Part shown: piece by piece, positions 7,922 through 16,837 of the stretch
How the letters are laid out: every line of letters begins with the position of its first letter
Position numbering within the stretch: the stretch's first letter is position 1
Source: an uncultured Eubacterium sp.
GTDB lineage: Bacteria; Bacillota; Clostridia; Lachnospirales; Lachnospiraceae
Direction of reading: 5' to 3'
DNA: 64,000 bases
Assembly (NCBI GenBank): GCA_910589665.1
Contig: CAJUTR010000001.1
Coordinates: forward strand, 18,866 to 82,865
Program-made: the position numbers and the translations under genes
Notes under the pieces: generated by a model
Told to the model about the DNA's origin: nothing
Seen by the model: only the letters and a program-made list of their open reading frames with translations
Database searches by the model: none

Positions 7922-9592
7922 ATGGCAGAACAGAAAGAGGAAGAAGTTGTATCAAGGAATTTTATTGAACAGGAGATCGACAAGGATCTGGAGGCAGGCG
8001 TTTATCATAATATAGCGACGAGGTTCCCGCCGGAGCCAAATGGATACTTACATATTGGACATGCAAGATCCATCCTGTTAAACCAGGGACTGGCAAAGAA
8101 ATACGGAGGAACATTTAATCTGCGGTTTGACGACACAAACCCGCAAAAAGAGGATGAGGAGTTTGTTCAGTCGATCCTGGAAGATGTGACATGGGTGTGC
8201 GGCGGAGAAAAGCCGCCGGTGTATTTTGCTTCCGACTACTTCGAGCAGATGTTTGAGTGCGCCGTAAAACTGATCAAAAAGGGAAAGGCGTATGTGTGCG
8301 ATCTCTCGGCGGATGAAATACGGGAGTACCGGGGTACGCTGACGGAGCCGGGAAAGAACAGTCCTTATCGGGAGCGTTCTGTCGAAGAAAATCTGGAATT
8401 GTTTATGAAAATGAAAAGCGGGGAGTTCAAAGACGGGGAGAAAGTTCTCCGCGCGAAGATCGATATGACGTCCCCGAATATGAACATGCGCGATCCGATC
8501 CTTTATCGGGTGGCACATATTATCCACCACAATACGGGAGATCAGTGGTGCATTTATCCGATGTATGATTTTGCGCATCCGATCGAAGATGCGGTCGAGG
8601 GGATCAGCCACTCGATCTGTACGCTCGAGTTTGAGGACCACAGACCGCTTTATGACTGGGTGGTCAGGGAATGTGAGTTTGAAGTTCCGCCGCGTCAGAT
8701 CGAATTCGCAAAACTGTATTTGACTAATGTAGTGACCGGCAAGCGCTATATTAAAAAGCTTGTGGAGGAGGGGACAGTAGACGGCTGGGATGATCCGCGT
8801 CTCGTGTCGATCACGGCGCTCCGCCGGCGTGGTTTTACCGCTTCTTCCATCCAGAAGTTTATCGAGCTGTCGGGAATTGCTAAGAGCAATAGTTCTACCG
8901 ACTATGCGATGCTGGAGTACTGTATCCGCGAGGACCTGAAAATGACGCAGCCGCGTATGATGGCGATACTTGATCCGATCAAACTCGTCATCACGAATTA
9001 CCCTGAGGGGGAGATCGAGTATCTGGATGTGCCGAATAATCAGGAAAATCCGGAGATGGGCACGAGAAAAGTGCCGTTTGCCAGAGAGCTTTACATCGAG
9101 CGCGAAGATTTTAAGATCGAGCCGCCGAGAAAGTATTTCCGGTTGTTCCCCGGAAATGAAGTCCGGCTGATGAGCGCCTATTTTGTAACATGTGAGGATT
9201 ATATAACCGACGAAGACGGAAATGTCACGGAAATCCATTGTACGTATGATCCGGAGACGAAGAGCGGCTCAGGTTTTACGGGGCGTAAAGTAAAAGGAAC
9301 CATTCACTGGGTGGCGGCGCCGACTGCGGGCAAAGCGGAAATCCGTCTGTATGAGAACCTTGTTGATGAGGAAAAGGGCGTATACAATGAAGACGGTTCC
9401 ATCAATATCAATCCGGATTCGCTGCAGGTATTGAACGAATGTTATGTGGAGCCGGCGCTGATGGAAGCAGAACCAAATGATAAATTCCAGTTTATGAGAA
9501 CCGGTTATTTTTGTGTCGATACGAAAGATACGACGGCGGAACGGAAAGTGTTTAACCGCATTGTTTCCCTGAAAAGTTCATATCGTCCCTAA
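7922..9592 (+). CDS. glnS: Glutaminyl-tRNA synthetase
   Basis: This class I synthetase charges tRNA-Gln with glutamine. The 556-residue product has the expected length. The HIGH motif lies in RFPPEPNGYLHIGHARS, and the family-specific FDDTNPQKEDEEFV follows. The C-terminal beta-barrel anticodon-binding part includes RELYIEREDF. The second class I signature is atypical: where KMSKS-like MSKRK is expected (after LYLTN), the sequence reads VVTGKRYIKKL. Start ATG is preceded by AGGAGG. Direct GlnRS is not universal in Firmicutes, many of which use GatCAB transamidation instead. Confidence 0.95.
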   Translation: MAEQKEEEVVSRNFIEQEIDKDLEAGVYHNIATRFPPEPNGYLHIGHARSILLNQGLAKKYGGTFNLRFDDTNPQKEDEEFVQSILEDVTWVCGGEKPPVYFASDYFEQMFECAVKLIKKGKAYVCDLSADEIREYRGTLTEPGKNSPYRERSVEENLELFMKMKSGEFKDGEKVLRAKIDMTSPNMNMRDPILYRVAHIIHHNTGDQWCIYPMYDFAHPIEDAVEGISHSICTLEFEDHRPLYDWVVRECEFEVPPRQIEFAKLYLTNVVTGKRYIKKLVEEGTVDGWDDPRLVSITALRRRGFTASSIQKFIELSGIAKSNSSTDYAMLEYCIREDLKMTQPRMMAILDPIKLVITNYPEGEIEYLDVPNNQENPEMGTRKVPFARELYIEREDFKIEPPRKYFRLFPGNEVRLMSAYFVTCEDYITDEDGNVTEIHCTYDPETKSGSGFTGRKVKGTIHWVAAPTAGKAEIRLYENLVDEEKGVYNEDGSININPDSLQVLNECYVEPALMEAEPNDKFQFMRTGYFCVDTKDTTAERKVFNRIVSLKSSYRP

Positions 9593-9694
9593 CGCCTTGA
9601 TGTGCGATGTGGATGGTAGGATATATAAATGTGCAGGAGTCTTGTGCATATATGACGAAAAAATATTGCAGTGCTGCAAAGAATGGAGGATTCT

Positions 9695-10540
9695 ATGAGT
9701 AATTTATTTGCTGGGCTGGAGAGCCTGGGGTTGAAGGTGAAGAAGGACATAGATGTTTTTGAGGAAGATAAGAAAGAAGAGGCGGGAACCGGAAAGGGAG
9801 CGGAAAACAAGCCAAAGGAGATCAGTGAAGAAAGCCTTCTTTTTGAAAAAACGCATAAGTGTCCGGTTTGCGATACCGAGTTCAAATGTAAGATGGTGCG
9901 TACTGGAAAGGCAAAACTTATATCGCAGGATATGGATCTGCGCCCGAAATATCAGGGGATTGATCCGCTCAAATACGATGCGATTCTTTGTCCTACGTGC
10001 GGATATGCTTCCCTGAACCGTTATTTCAACTTTGTGATGTCTTCGCAGGCAAAGCAGATTAAGGAGCAGATTTCGAGTACCTTTAAGTATACGTCCGAGA
10101 ATGGAAAGGTGTATTCTTACGATGAGGCGATCACCAGGCACAAAATGGCGCTATTGAACACAGTAGTCAAAAAGGGAAAACTGAGTGAACGCGCGTATAC
10201 GTGTTTAAAGCTGGCGTGGCTGTTCCGCGGTAAGCGCGAAGAAATGATGAAAGGTGAGTATAAGAAAGAGGAGATCGAAGCAATTGCCAAAGAAGAGATC
10301 GAATGTCTCAAAAATGCGCATGAAGGCTTTATTTCCGCTTTCTCACAGGAAGATTTTCCGATGTGCGGCATGGACGAATATACCGTTACCTTTTTAGTCG
10401 CCGAACTTTCCAGGCGGATCGGGGACAAGGAGGAGGCAAAGCGCTGGGTATCAAAGGTACTTGTTGCGAGGGATGCCAACCGGCGTATTAAGGACAAGGC
10501 GCTTGCGTTAAAAGAGTCGCTTCAGTCGGATGGCGCATGA
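9695..10540 (+). CDS. DUF2225 family zinc-ribbon protein
   Basis: The 281-residue protein has an N-terminal acidic/lysine-rich segment, then two Cys pairs (CPVC near residue 57 and CPTCGY near 104), probably a metal-binding ribbon, followed by a helical, TPR-like region with repeated charged helices. This matches DUF2225, a conserved Firmicutes family of unknown function. The start has GGAGGA 4 bases upstream. Its stop overlaps the start of the permease gene (ATGA), implying translational coupling. Confidence 0.8.
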   Translation: MSNLFAGLESLGLKVKKDIDVFEEDKKEEAGTGKGAENKPKEISEESLLFEKTHKCPVCDTEFKCKMVRTGKAKLISQDMDLRPKYQGIDPLKYDAILCPTCGYASLNRYFNFVMSSQAKQIKEQISSTFKYTSENGKVYSYDEAITRHKMALLNTVVKKGKLSERAYTCLKLAWLFRGKREEMMKGEYKKEEIEAIAKEEIECLKNAHEGFISAFSQEDFPMCGMDEYTVTFLVAELSRRIGDKEEAKRWVSKVLVARDANRRIKDKALALKESLQSDGA

Positions 10541-11415
10541 TGACTCATATACAAATGGAAACACTGATCGATCTGTTACTGGATGCGTGCATGGACAGCA
10601 TAAAGCTTCTGCCGTTTTTAATGGCGGCTTACGTGATCATGGAGTATCTGGAGCATAAGACCAGTACGAAAACCCGGGCCGTAGTGCGGAAGGCTGGGAG
10701 ATTGGGGCCGTTGGCGGGAGGATTGGCGGGGATATTCCCCCAGTGTGGATTTTCAGCGGCGGCGTCCAATCTTTATGCGGGAGGAATTATAACGATGGGA
10801 ACGCTATTGGCCGTATTTTTATCTACTTCGGACGAGATGCTTCCTATTTTCATCTCGGAAGCAGTGGATGCCCGCATTGTCCTTGTCATCCTTGGTATGA
10901 AAGCGGTGATGGGAATACTGACCGGTTTTTTTGTCGATTTTGTGTTCCGCTTCCGTCCGTCTCCGATCCGCTATAAGGAAATCCATACCCGGTGCGAGAG
11001 CGAGCACTGCGGGTGTGACAGGGGCATTTTCCGGTCGGCTCTCGTTCATACGGGGAAGATTTTCCTGTTTATTCTTTTATTTACGATTGTTTTGAATGTG
11101 TTGGTCGCCCTGATCGGCGAAGAGCGCCTGGTTGCTTTTATGTCTGGCCAGCCGTTGTTAGGGCCGGTTCTTGCTGGGATCGTCGGACTCATTCCGAACT
11201 GTGCTTCCTCGGTCGTGATCACACAATTGTATTTGAACGAGTTCATTAGTTTCGGAACGATGATGTCCGGACTTTTGGTCGGAGCCGGCGCCGGACTTCT
11301 CGTGCTATTCCAGACAAACCGGAGATGGAAGGAAAATCTTTTACTTTTGTCAATCCTGTATGTTTCCGGCACCGTATGGGGGATCTTCATCGACGTTATC
11401 ACGCATTATTTTTGA
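10537..11415 (+). CDS. Putative metal/arsenic-type permease (ArsP_2 family)
   Basis: The 292-residue integral membrane protein has about eight hydrophobic segments in two halves. Each half carries a related motif: AGIFPQCGFSAAASNLYAGG and VGLIPNCASSVVITQLYL. This duplicated P-x-C pattern is the hallmark of the ArsP_2 family of putative manganese or heavy-metal exporters. Between the halves is a loop with a His/Cys cluster (HTRCESEHCGC), a likely metal-binding site. It overlaps the DUF2225 gene by 4 bases, and its 3' end overlaps the convergent DUF6062 gene by 10 bases. The substrate cannot be set from sequence. Confidence 0.78.
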   Translation: MMTHIQMETLIDLLLDACMDSIKLLPFLMAAYVIMEYLEHKTSTKTRAVVRKAGRLGPLAGGLAGIFPQCGFSAAASNLYAGGIITMGTLLAVFLSTSDEMLPIFISEAVDARIVLVILGMKAVMGILTGFFVDFVFRFRPSPIRYKEIHTRCESEHCGCDRGIFRSALVHTGKIFLFILLFTIVLNVLVALIGEERLVAFMSGQPLLGPVLAGIVGLIPNCASSVVITQLYLNEFISFGTMMSGLLVGAGAGLLVLFQTNRRWKENLLLLSILYVSGTVWGIFIDVITHYF

Positions 11416-12125
11416 GAGAGGATCCCATTGCACTTGATCATAGCGCGGGGAAGGGCGTCTTTTGATGTTTTCCACGGGGCGTCTGCATTTCGGTAATCGA
11501 ATTTGTCGATGAACCAGGAAAGTTCTTCTTCCATACGGGTGTAATTGTCCAAAAAGACTAGGTTTAGGTCGTCCGTGAACTGTTCGAGCGCGTTTCCGGA
11601 TAGATAGGATGGGGCCTTTTCGTACAGCATGCCGTAATGTTCCAGGCAGAAGCCGCGTGACTTCTTGAATTTTGTTACGAAGGCGGGATCTTCTTCATAT
11701 AAATAGAACGTTGTCGCCACATACCGCTCAAACGTGTGACGGATCCGGTCGCAGATAAAGCACGAGCGGCTGATCTGGTCGGTAAAAGAAAATAAAGGAG
11801 TTGTTTCTTTTTTGGAAAACAGGCCGTGAGGCTGTTTTCTTCCTTTTTTCTGTAATGCTTCGATGTTTTGTATCATATTCTTCATATGAGTGTCGATCAC
11901 GAGCGCAAGTCCCAGACGGTTTTCGAAATCGTACAGAGCCTGCATATGCGGGGCGCAGAACCCCATCTTGTCCGTGGTGAGCCGGATGTCGTCTTCCATG
12001 TAACTGGGGCCCATCGTAAAGGCTACGGCTTCGTCTTCGAGCGCTTTTTTCATGGCACAGACCGGACACTCACATTCCTGTTCGAATATGTCGTTGACGG
12101 GGATGGTGTATAACTGTTCTTTCAT
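11406..12125 (-). CDS. DUF6062 family protein with CxxC motifs
   Basis: The protein of about 239 residues has an N-terminal CECPVCAMKKALE motif, then GFCAPHMQALYDFEN, and in the second half SCFICDRI and GFCLEHYGMLYEKA. The two Cys-x-x-Cys plus Cys-x-x-His units suggest a duplicated metal-binding fold. This matches DUF6062, whose function is unknown. A GTG at 12134 could also start the protein; the ATG at 12125 has a GAGAGTG-like site upstream. It is transcribed towards the permease gene and overlaps its last 10 bases. Confidence 0.75.
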   Translation of the reverse strand: MKEQLYTIPVNDIFEQECECPVCAMKKALEDEAVAFTMGPSYMEDDIRLTTDKMGFCAPHMQALYDFENRLGLALVIDTHMKNMIQNIEALQKKGRKQPHGLFSKKETTPLFSFTDQISRSCFICDRIRHTFERYVATTFYLYEEDPAFVTKFKKSRGFCLEHYGMLYEKAPSYLSGNALEQFTDDLNLVFLDNYTRMEEELSWFIDKFDYRNADAPWKTSKDALPRAMIKCNGILSQK

Positions 12126-12284
12126 TTGATTCACTCTCTTTCTTGGATTCGTTTGTTTTAGGTGCGATTTATACTGATTTTACCATATAAGGAAAAAGAA
12201 TGCAAAAAAGTGAGAAAATGAAAGAAAAAGAGAGATAATCAAATAAAAACCATTAAAATATAAAAAAAACCAAAGACGTACGAT

Positions 12285-12313
12285 TTGCAAATAGGGAAAG
12301 AAGTGGCTATTAT
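12285..12313 (+). promoter_or_regulatory. Sigma-A promoter of groESL
   Basis: TTGCAA and TATTAT are spaced by 17 bases, immediately upstream of a CIRCE operator. The other bases between the DUF6062 start and groES are AT-rich with no gene. Confidence 0.75.
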
Positions 12314-12324
12314 AAAATCAATCG

Positions 12325-12351
12325 CTAGCACTCAATGAAAGAGAGTGCTAA
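12325..12351. promoter_or_regulatory. CIRCE operator (HrcA binding site)
   Basis: CTAGCACTC-N9-GAGTGCTAA matches the CIRCE consensus TTAGCACTC-N9-GAGTGCTAA at all but the first base. It lies just downstream of the groESL promoter, so HrcA repression with heat-shock induction is expected. hrcA itself is not in the window. Confidence 0.95.
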
Positions 12352-12442
12352 CAGGAAGCGAAGAAAGTTTGTGTGTGCATGTCCAGACATACAACAGTGT
12401 CAAAGGCCGTGTGCGCATGGAAAAAGAATGGAGGAAATAGAA

Positions 12443-12730
12443 ATGAAATTAGTACCATTGGGCGACAGAGTTGTTTTGCAGCAATTGGATGCAGAGGAAA
12501 CTACGAAATCCGGTATCGTTCTTCCTGGTCAGGCGCAGGAAAAACCGCAGCAGGCTGAAGTGATCGCAGTTGGACCAGGCGGTATGGTAGACGGGAAAGA
12601 AGTGAAGATGGAAGTGAAGGTCGGCGACAAGGTGATCTATTCAAAATACTCGGGTACCGATGTAAAATTGGAGGATAATGAATATGTCGTTGTCCGTCAG
12701 AATGATATCGTAGCGATCGTGGAAGAGTAA
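12443..12730 (+). CDS. groES: Co-chaperonin GroES
   Basis: GroES caps the GroEL folding chamber. The 95-residue protein shows the family signature KLVPLGDRVVLQQLDAEE at its start, the mobile-loop region ETTKSGIVLPGQAQEKPQ and the final DIVAIVEE. The start was chosen by this conserved N-terminus and GGAGG nine bases upstream; longer upstream reading (from 12335) runs through the CIRCE leader and is not conserved. First gene of the CIRCE-controlled groESL operon, 56 bases before groEL. Confidence 0.97.
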   Translation: MKLVPLGDRVVLQQLDAEETTKSGIVLPGQAQEKPQQAEVIAVGPGGMVDGKEVKMEVKVGDKVIYSKYSGTDVKLEDNEYVVVRQNDIVAIVEE

Positions 12731-12786
12731 CGATGCAAAATGGTTGTAAAAGGATTGTAAATTTGTAGTTAAATTAGGAGGTCATC

Positions 12787-14412
12787 ATGGCAAAGGAAAT
12801 TAAATTTGGAGTAGAGGCCAGATCAGCACTCGAGACTGGCGTGAATAAACTGGCAGATACCGTACGCGTAACATTGGGACCAAAAGGACGTAACGTCGTT
12901 CTAGACAAATCGTTTGGCGCGCCGCTCATTACAAATGACGGTGTGACGATCGCGAAAGAAATCGAACTGGAAGACGCGTTTGAGAATATGGGCGCGCAGC
13001 TCGTAAAAGAAGTGGCTACGAAGACAAACGACGTAGCTGGTGATGGTACGACGACAGCTACCGTACTGGCGCAGGCGATGATCAACGAGGGAATGAAGAA
13101 CCTGGCAGCAGGCGCGAACCCGATCATCCTGCGAAAGGGCATGAAAAGGGCGACAGACTGTGCGGTGGACGCGATCAAAGAGATGAGCGAGACGCTGCAG
13201 GGCAAAGAGCAGATCGCGAAAGTAGCAGCGATTTCAGCCGGAGATGAGCAGGTCGGCGAGATGGTCGCCGACGCGATGGAGAAAGTTTCGAACGACGGCG
13301 TTATCACGATCGAGGAATCAAAGACGATGATGACGGAGCTGGATCTCGTAGAGGGAATGCAGTTTGACCGTGGTTATCTTTCCGCTTATATGGCAACGGA
13401 TATGGATAAGATGGAAGCAAATCTCGAAAATCCATATATCCTTATTACAGATAAGAAGATTTCCAACATCCAGGAGATCCTGCCGCTTCTTGAGCAGGTT
13501 GTACAATCGAGCGCGAAACTCCTCATTATCGCAGAGGACGTAGAGGGTGAGGCGCTGAGCACACTCGTACTGAATAAGCTGCGCGGCACGTTCCAGGTCG
13601 TAGCGGTGAAAGCGCCTGGCTATGGCGACAGAAGAAAAGAGATGCTCAAAGATATCGCGATCCTTACCGGTGGTGAAGTGATCACGGAAGAGCTCGGACT
13701 GGATCTGAAAGATACGACGATGGATCAGCTCGGCCGCGCGAAATCGGTAAAAGTTCAGAAAGAAAATACGATCATCGTAGACGGCGAAGGAGATAAGGGT
13801 GAGATCGAGGCCCGCGTATCCCAGATCCGCAAGCAGATTGAAGAGACGACATCGGATTTTGACCGCGAGAAACTGCAGGAGCGTTTGGCAAAACTGGCCG
13901 GCGGCGTAGCAGTCATCCGTGTCGGCGCTGCGACAGAGACGGAAATGCAGGAAGCAAAACTCCGTATGGAAGACGCCCTGGCAGCTACGAGAGCGGCTGT
14001 GGAGGAAGGAATCATCGCAGGAGGCGGTTCCGCATATATCCACGCGGCAAAAGAGGTTTCCAAACTGGCTTCTGATATGGAAGGCGACGAGAAGACCGGC
14101 GCGAACATTATTTTGCGCGCACTGGAATCTCCGCTCCGCACGATCGCGGAAAACGCAGGACTCGAAGGTTCTGTGATCATTGATAAAGTAGCGGCAGAGA
14201 AACCGGGATTTGGCTTTGACGCGCTGAAAGAAGAGTATGTCAACATGGTCGAGAATGGTATCCTTGACCCGGCGAAGGTGACGAGAAGCGCGCTCCAGAA
14301 CGCGACGAGCGTAGCATCTACGCTGTTGACGACAGAGTCCGTCGTTGCCAATATCAAAGAAGATGTACCACCGATGCCGGCCGGGGGAGCTCCTGGCATG
14401 GGCATGATGTAA
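12787..14412 (+). CDS. groEL: Chaperonin GroEL
   Basis: This is the 60-kDa ATP-dependent chaperonin, 541 residues, full length. Visible landmarks are the N-terminal AKEIKFGVEARSALE, TLGPKGRNVVLDKSFG, the ATP-site GDGTTTATVLAQA, the apical-domain segment ending in VKAPGYGDRRKEML, and the typical Gly/Met-rich C-terminal tail. AGGAGG precedes the start. It is followed by a strong terminator closing the operon. Confidence 0.98.
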   Translation: MAKEIKFGVEARSALETGVNKLADTVRVTLGPKGRNVVLDKSFGAPLITNDGVTIAKEIELEDAFENMGAQLVKEVATKTNDVAGDGTTTATVLAQAMINEGMKNLAAGANPIILRKGMKRATDCAVDAIKEMSETLQGKEQIAKVAAISAGDEQVGEMVADAMEKVSNDGVITIEESKTMMTELDLVEGMQFDRGYLSAYMATDMDKMEANLENPYILITDKKISNIQEILPLLEQVVQSSAKLLIIAEDVEGEALSTLVLNKLRGTFQVVAVKAPGYGDRRKEMLKDIAILTGGEVITEELGLDLKDTTMDQLGRAKSVKVQKENTIIVDGEGDKGEIEARVSQIRKQIEETTSDFDREKLQERLAKLAGGVAVIRVGAATETEMQEAKLRMEDALAATRAAVEEGIIAGGGSAYIHAAKEVSKLASDMEGDEKTGANIILRALESPLRTIAENAGLEGSVIIDKVAAEKPGFGFDALKEEYVNMVENGILDPAKVTRSALQNATSVASTLLTTESVVANIKEDVPPMPAGGAPGMGMM

Positions 14413-14434
14413 GACAATGGAATAAATTTAGAGG

Positions 14435-14460
14435 CGCCCGCTCGGAAGAGCGGGCGTTTT
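14435..14460 (+). terminator. Terminator of groESL
   Basis: CGCCCGCTC-GGAA-GAGCGGGCG is a perfect 9-bp GC-rich stem with TTTT after it. Confidence 0.88.
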
Positions 14461-14483
14461 GATTTCTAGCACACAAGTCCCAT

Positions 14484-14512
14484 TTGACCTATTTTACGAA
14501 TCGTGCTACAAT
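14484..14512 (+). promoter_or_regulatory. Sigma-A promoter of the folate operon
   Basis: TTGACC and TACAAT are spaced by 17 bases, about 50 bases before the folE start. Confidence 0.78.
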
Positions 14513-14562
14513 ATGTAAAAGAAGAAACGCATATTAGTTGTGGCGAATGGAGCAGATCAAAA

Positions 14563-15114
14563 ATGGATAAAGAGAAGATCAAACAGGCGGTTTCCCTCTT
14601 TTTAGAGGGAATTGGTGAGGACAAAGACCGGGAGGGGCTGAGAGAGACTCCGGAACGGATTGCCAAAATGTGTGAGGAGATATTTGAGGGGTATGGCAGT
14701 GATGCGTCGGAACACCTGAACCGAACGTTTTCTTCGGAACAAAAAGGGCTTGTGGTGGAAAAGGATATTACCTTTTTTTCCATGTGTGAGCATCATCTCC
14801 TTCCCTTTTACGGGAAAATACATATCGGGTATGTGCCGGACAAGAGAGTAGTGGGGATCAGCAAACTGGCCAGGACGGTGGAGACGTTTGCGAGACGGGC
14901 GCAGATCCAGGAACAGCTTACGGATCAGATCGCGGATGCGATCATGGATATTCTGCAGCCGAAGGGCGTGATCGTCATGGCGGAAGCAGAGCATATGTGT
15001 ATGACGATGCGGGGAGTGAAAAAGCCGGGCAGTAAGACGGTGACGGTCAGCACGAGGGGCTGTATGGAGGAGCAGGAGGATAAGCAGGATTTTTTTGAAC
15101 TATTGAGAAATTAA
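14563..15114 (+). CDS. folE: GTP cyclohydrolase I
   Basis: The enzyme converts GTP to 7,8-dihydroneopterin triphosphate, the first step of pterin/folate synthesis. The 183-residue protein has TPERIAKM, the zinc and active-site motif SMCEHHLLPFYGKIHIGY, the helix ISKLARTVETFARRAQIQE, and EAEHMCMTMRGVKKPGS with the second zinc Cys. The start has GGAG upstream. It is the first gene of a folE-folP-folBK operon with its own promoter. Confidence 0.96.
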   Translation: MDKEKIKQAVSLFLEGIGEDKDREGLRETPERIAKMCEEIFEGYGSDASEHLNRTFSSEQKGLVVEKDITFFSMCEHHLLPFYGKIHIGYVPDKRVVGISKLARTVETFARRAQIQEQLTDQIADAIMDILQPKGVIVMAEAEHMCMTMRGVKKPGSKTVTVSTRGCMEEQEDKQDFFELLRN

Positions 15115-15121
15115 GGGTAGA

Positions 15122-16003
15122 ATGGGAGACGGCGGCACTCGAAACATTACAATGGAACAGGTGGTAGAACGGAAGATGAAGATAGGAAATCGTGAGTTTG
15201 AATTTGGTAAAAAAGTGTATGTCATGGGGATTTTAAATGTTACGCCGGATTCTTTTTCAGATGGCGGGCAGTTTTTTCAGGCAGAACAGGCGGTACGGCA
15301 GGCACAGCAGATGATCGCGGACGGTGCGGATCTGATCGATATCGGCGGCGAATCAACGCGTCCGGGACACACGCAGATCTCGGATGAGGAAGAAATAGAG
15401 CGGGTTGTGCCGGTCATCCGTCGGATCAAAGAACGATTTGAGATACCGGTTTCGATTGATACGTATAAGAGCAGCGTGGCGAAAGCGGCGTTGGAAGCCG
15501 GTGCAGACCTTCTAAATGATATATGGGGGTTTTTATATGATGAGGAGATGGCGGTGCTGGCTTCGGCGCATGATGCGGCGGTTTGCCTGATGCACAACCG
15601 GGAAGCGGCGGTTTATGATGAGCTGGTGCCTGACGTAATAAAAGATTTGGAGAGGTGTTTGGCAATTGCCGAGAAACATGGCGTGAAGAGAGAGAAGATC
15701 ATATTAGATCCCGGCATTGGTTTCGGCAAAACCTATGAGCAGAACCTGGAGATCATGAACCATTTGGAGCAGATCTGCGGGATGGGGTATCCGGTTCTCC
15801 TCGGGGCATCGAGAAAGAGCATGATCGGACTGACACTCGATCTTCCCGTGACAGATCGGGAGGAGGGAACGATAGCGACGTCCGTGATCGGGGCGATGAA
15901 AGGGTGCGATTTTGTACGGGTACATAACGTCCGGGCGAATGTCCGGGCGCTGAAGATGACAGAAGCGATTCGAAAAGGAGGAATTTGTGATGGACAAGAT
16001 TGA
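15122..16003 (+). CDS. folP: Dihydropteroate synthase
   Basis: The enzyme joins 6-hydroxymethyl-dihydropterin pyrophosphate with p-aminobenzoate to give dihydropteroate; it is the sulfonamide target. Family motifs are GILNVTPDSFSDGGQF, DLIDIGGESTRPGH, SIDTYKSSVAKAAL, LDPGIGFGKT and LLGASRKSMIG. The start is uncertain: the conserved part begins at KIGNREFEFGK, so ATG at 15176 (AGGTGG 11 bases upstream) is as likely as 15122, which would add 18 unconserved residues. The 3' end overlaps folBK by 14 bases, suggesting coupled translation. Confidence 0.95.
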   Translation: MGDGGTRNITMEQVVERKMKIGNREFEFGKKVYVMGILNVTPDSFSDGGQFFQAEQAVRQAQQMIADGADLIDIGGESTRPGHTQISDEEEIERVVPVIRRIKERFEIPVSIDTYKSSVAKAALEAGADLLNDIWGFLYDEEMAVLASAHDAAVCLMHNREAAVYDELVPDVIKDLERCLAIAEKHGVKREKIILDPGIGFGKTYEQNLEIMNHLEQICGMGYPVLLGASRKSMIGLTLDLPVTDREEGTIATSVIGAMKGCDFVRVHNVRANVRALKMTEAIRKGGICDGQD

Positions 16004-16814
16004 GATCAGGGATCTGGAATGTTTTTGCCATCATGGCATGTTAAAAGAAGAGACGGCGCTGGGACAGAAGTTTTTGGTATCAGTCACTCTCTATACGGAT
16101 ACGCGACGGGCAGGGCTCAATGACGACCTGACGTTTTCGGTTGATTATGCGGAGGTTTCACATTTTGTCTACGATATGATGAAAAATACCGAGTACAAGC
16201 TGGTGGAAGCTGTCGCGGAACGTATCGCCAGGGAAGTTCTTCTGAGGTACCGGATCCTGAATGCAATCGAGGTCCGTATTAAGAAACCGTGGGCGCCGAT
16301 CCTCCTGCCGATGGATACGGTGGCGCTTTCGATAAAAAGGGAATGGGTGCAGGTATACGTGGGAATCGGCTCGAATATCGGCAACCGGCGGAAGTATATC
16401 GACGATGCGTTTGCGGGTATCCGGAATGACCGCTATTGCCGAAAGGCGTATATGTCGAAAATTATTGAGACGAAACCGTATGGGTATGAGGATCAGGACA
16501 AATTTCTGAACGGTGTGGTCTGTTTTGAAACGCTTTACAGTCCTTCCGAACTTCTGTCCTTCTTGCAGCGTCTGGAGAAGGAAGGCAAGCGGAGCAGGGA
16601 GTCGGGGATCCACTGGGGGCCGAGGACGATCGACCTTGATATTTTGTTTTACGGGGATCAGGTCATACAAAAAAGAGATCTGATCATTCCCCATAAGGAA
16701 ATACATCTGCGGCGTTTTGTACTGGAACCGCTGTACGAGATCGCGCCATTTAAGATCCATCCCGTATTTGGGAAGACCGTGTCGGAATTATTTTCTGATC
16801 TTGTTACGAAATAA
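15990..16814 (+). CDS. folBK: FolB-FolK fusion: dihydroneopterin aldolase / HPPK
   Basis: This bifunctional 274-residue protein has two domains. Residues 1-115 are dihydroneopterin aldolase (IEIRDLECFCHHGMLKEE, later KKPWAPI). Residues 120-274 are 6-hydroxymethyl-dihydropterin pyrophosphokinase (VYVGIGSNIGNR, then the signature GPRTIDLDILFYG and IPHKEIHLRRFVLEPL). The two catalyse consecutive steps leading to the FolP substrate. The ATG at 15990 has AAAGGAGG 7 bases upstream; it overlaps folP. With folE and folP the operon covers GTP to dihydropteroate, apart from the dephosphorylation step and pABA supply. Confidence 0.95.
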   Translation: MDKIEIRDLECFCHHGMLKEETALGQKFLVSVTLYTDTRRAGLNDDLTFSVDYAEVSHFVYDMMKNTEYKLVEAVAERIAREVLLRYRILNAIEVRIKKPWAPILLPMDTVALSIKREWVQVYVGIGSNIGNRRKYIDDAFAGIRNDRYCRKAYMSKIIETKPYGYEDQDKFLNGVVCFETLYSPSELLSFLQRLEKEGKRSRESGIHWGPRTIDLDILFYGDQVIQKRDLIIPHKEIHLRRFVLEPLYEIAPFKIHPVFGKTVSELFSDLVTK

Positions 16815-16837
16815 AAGAAAAAGAGGATGGAGATCAT

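Noticed and set aside
13318..14417. Long open frames antisense to groEL
   Set aside because: They are shadows of a highly conserved coding gene, have no ribosome binding site, and encode low-complexity sequence.
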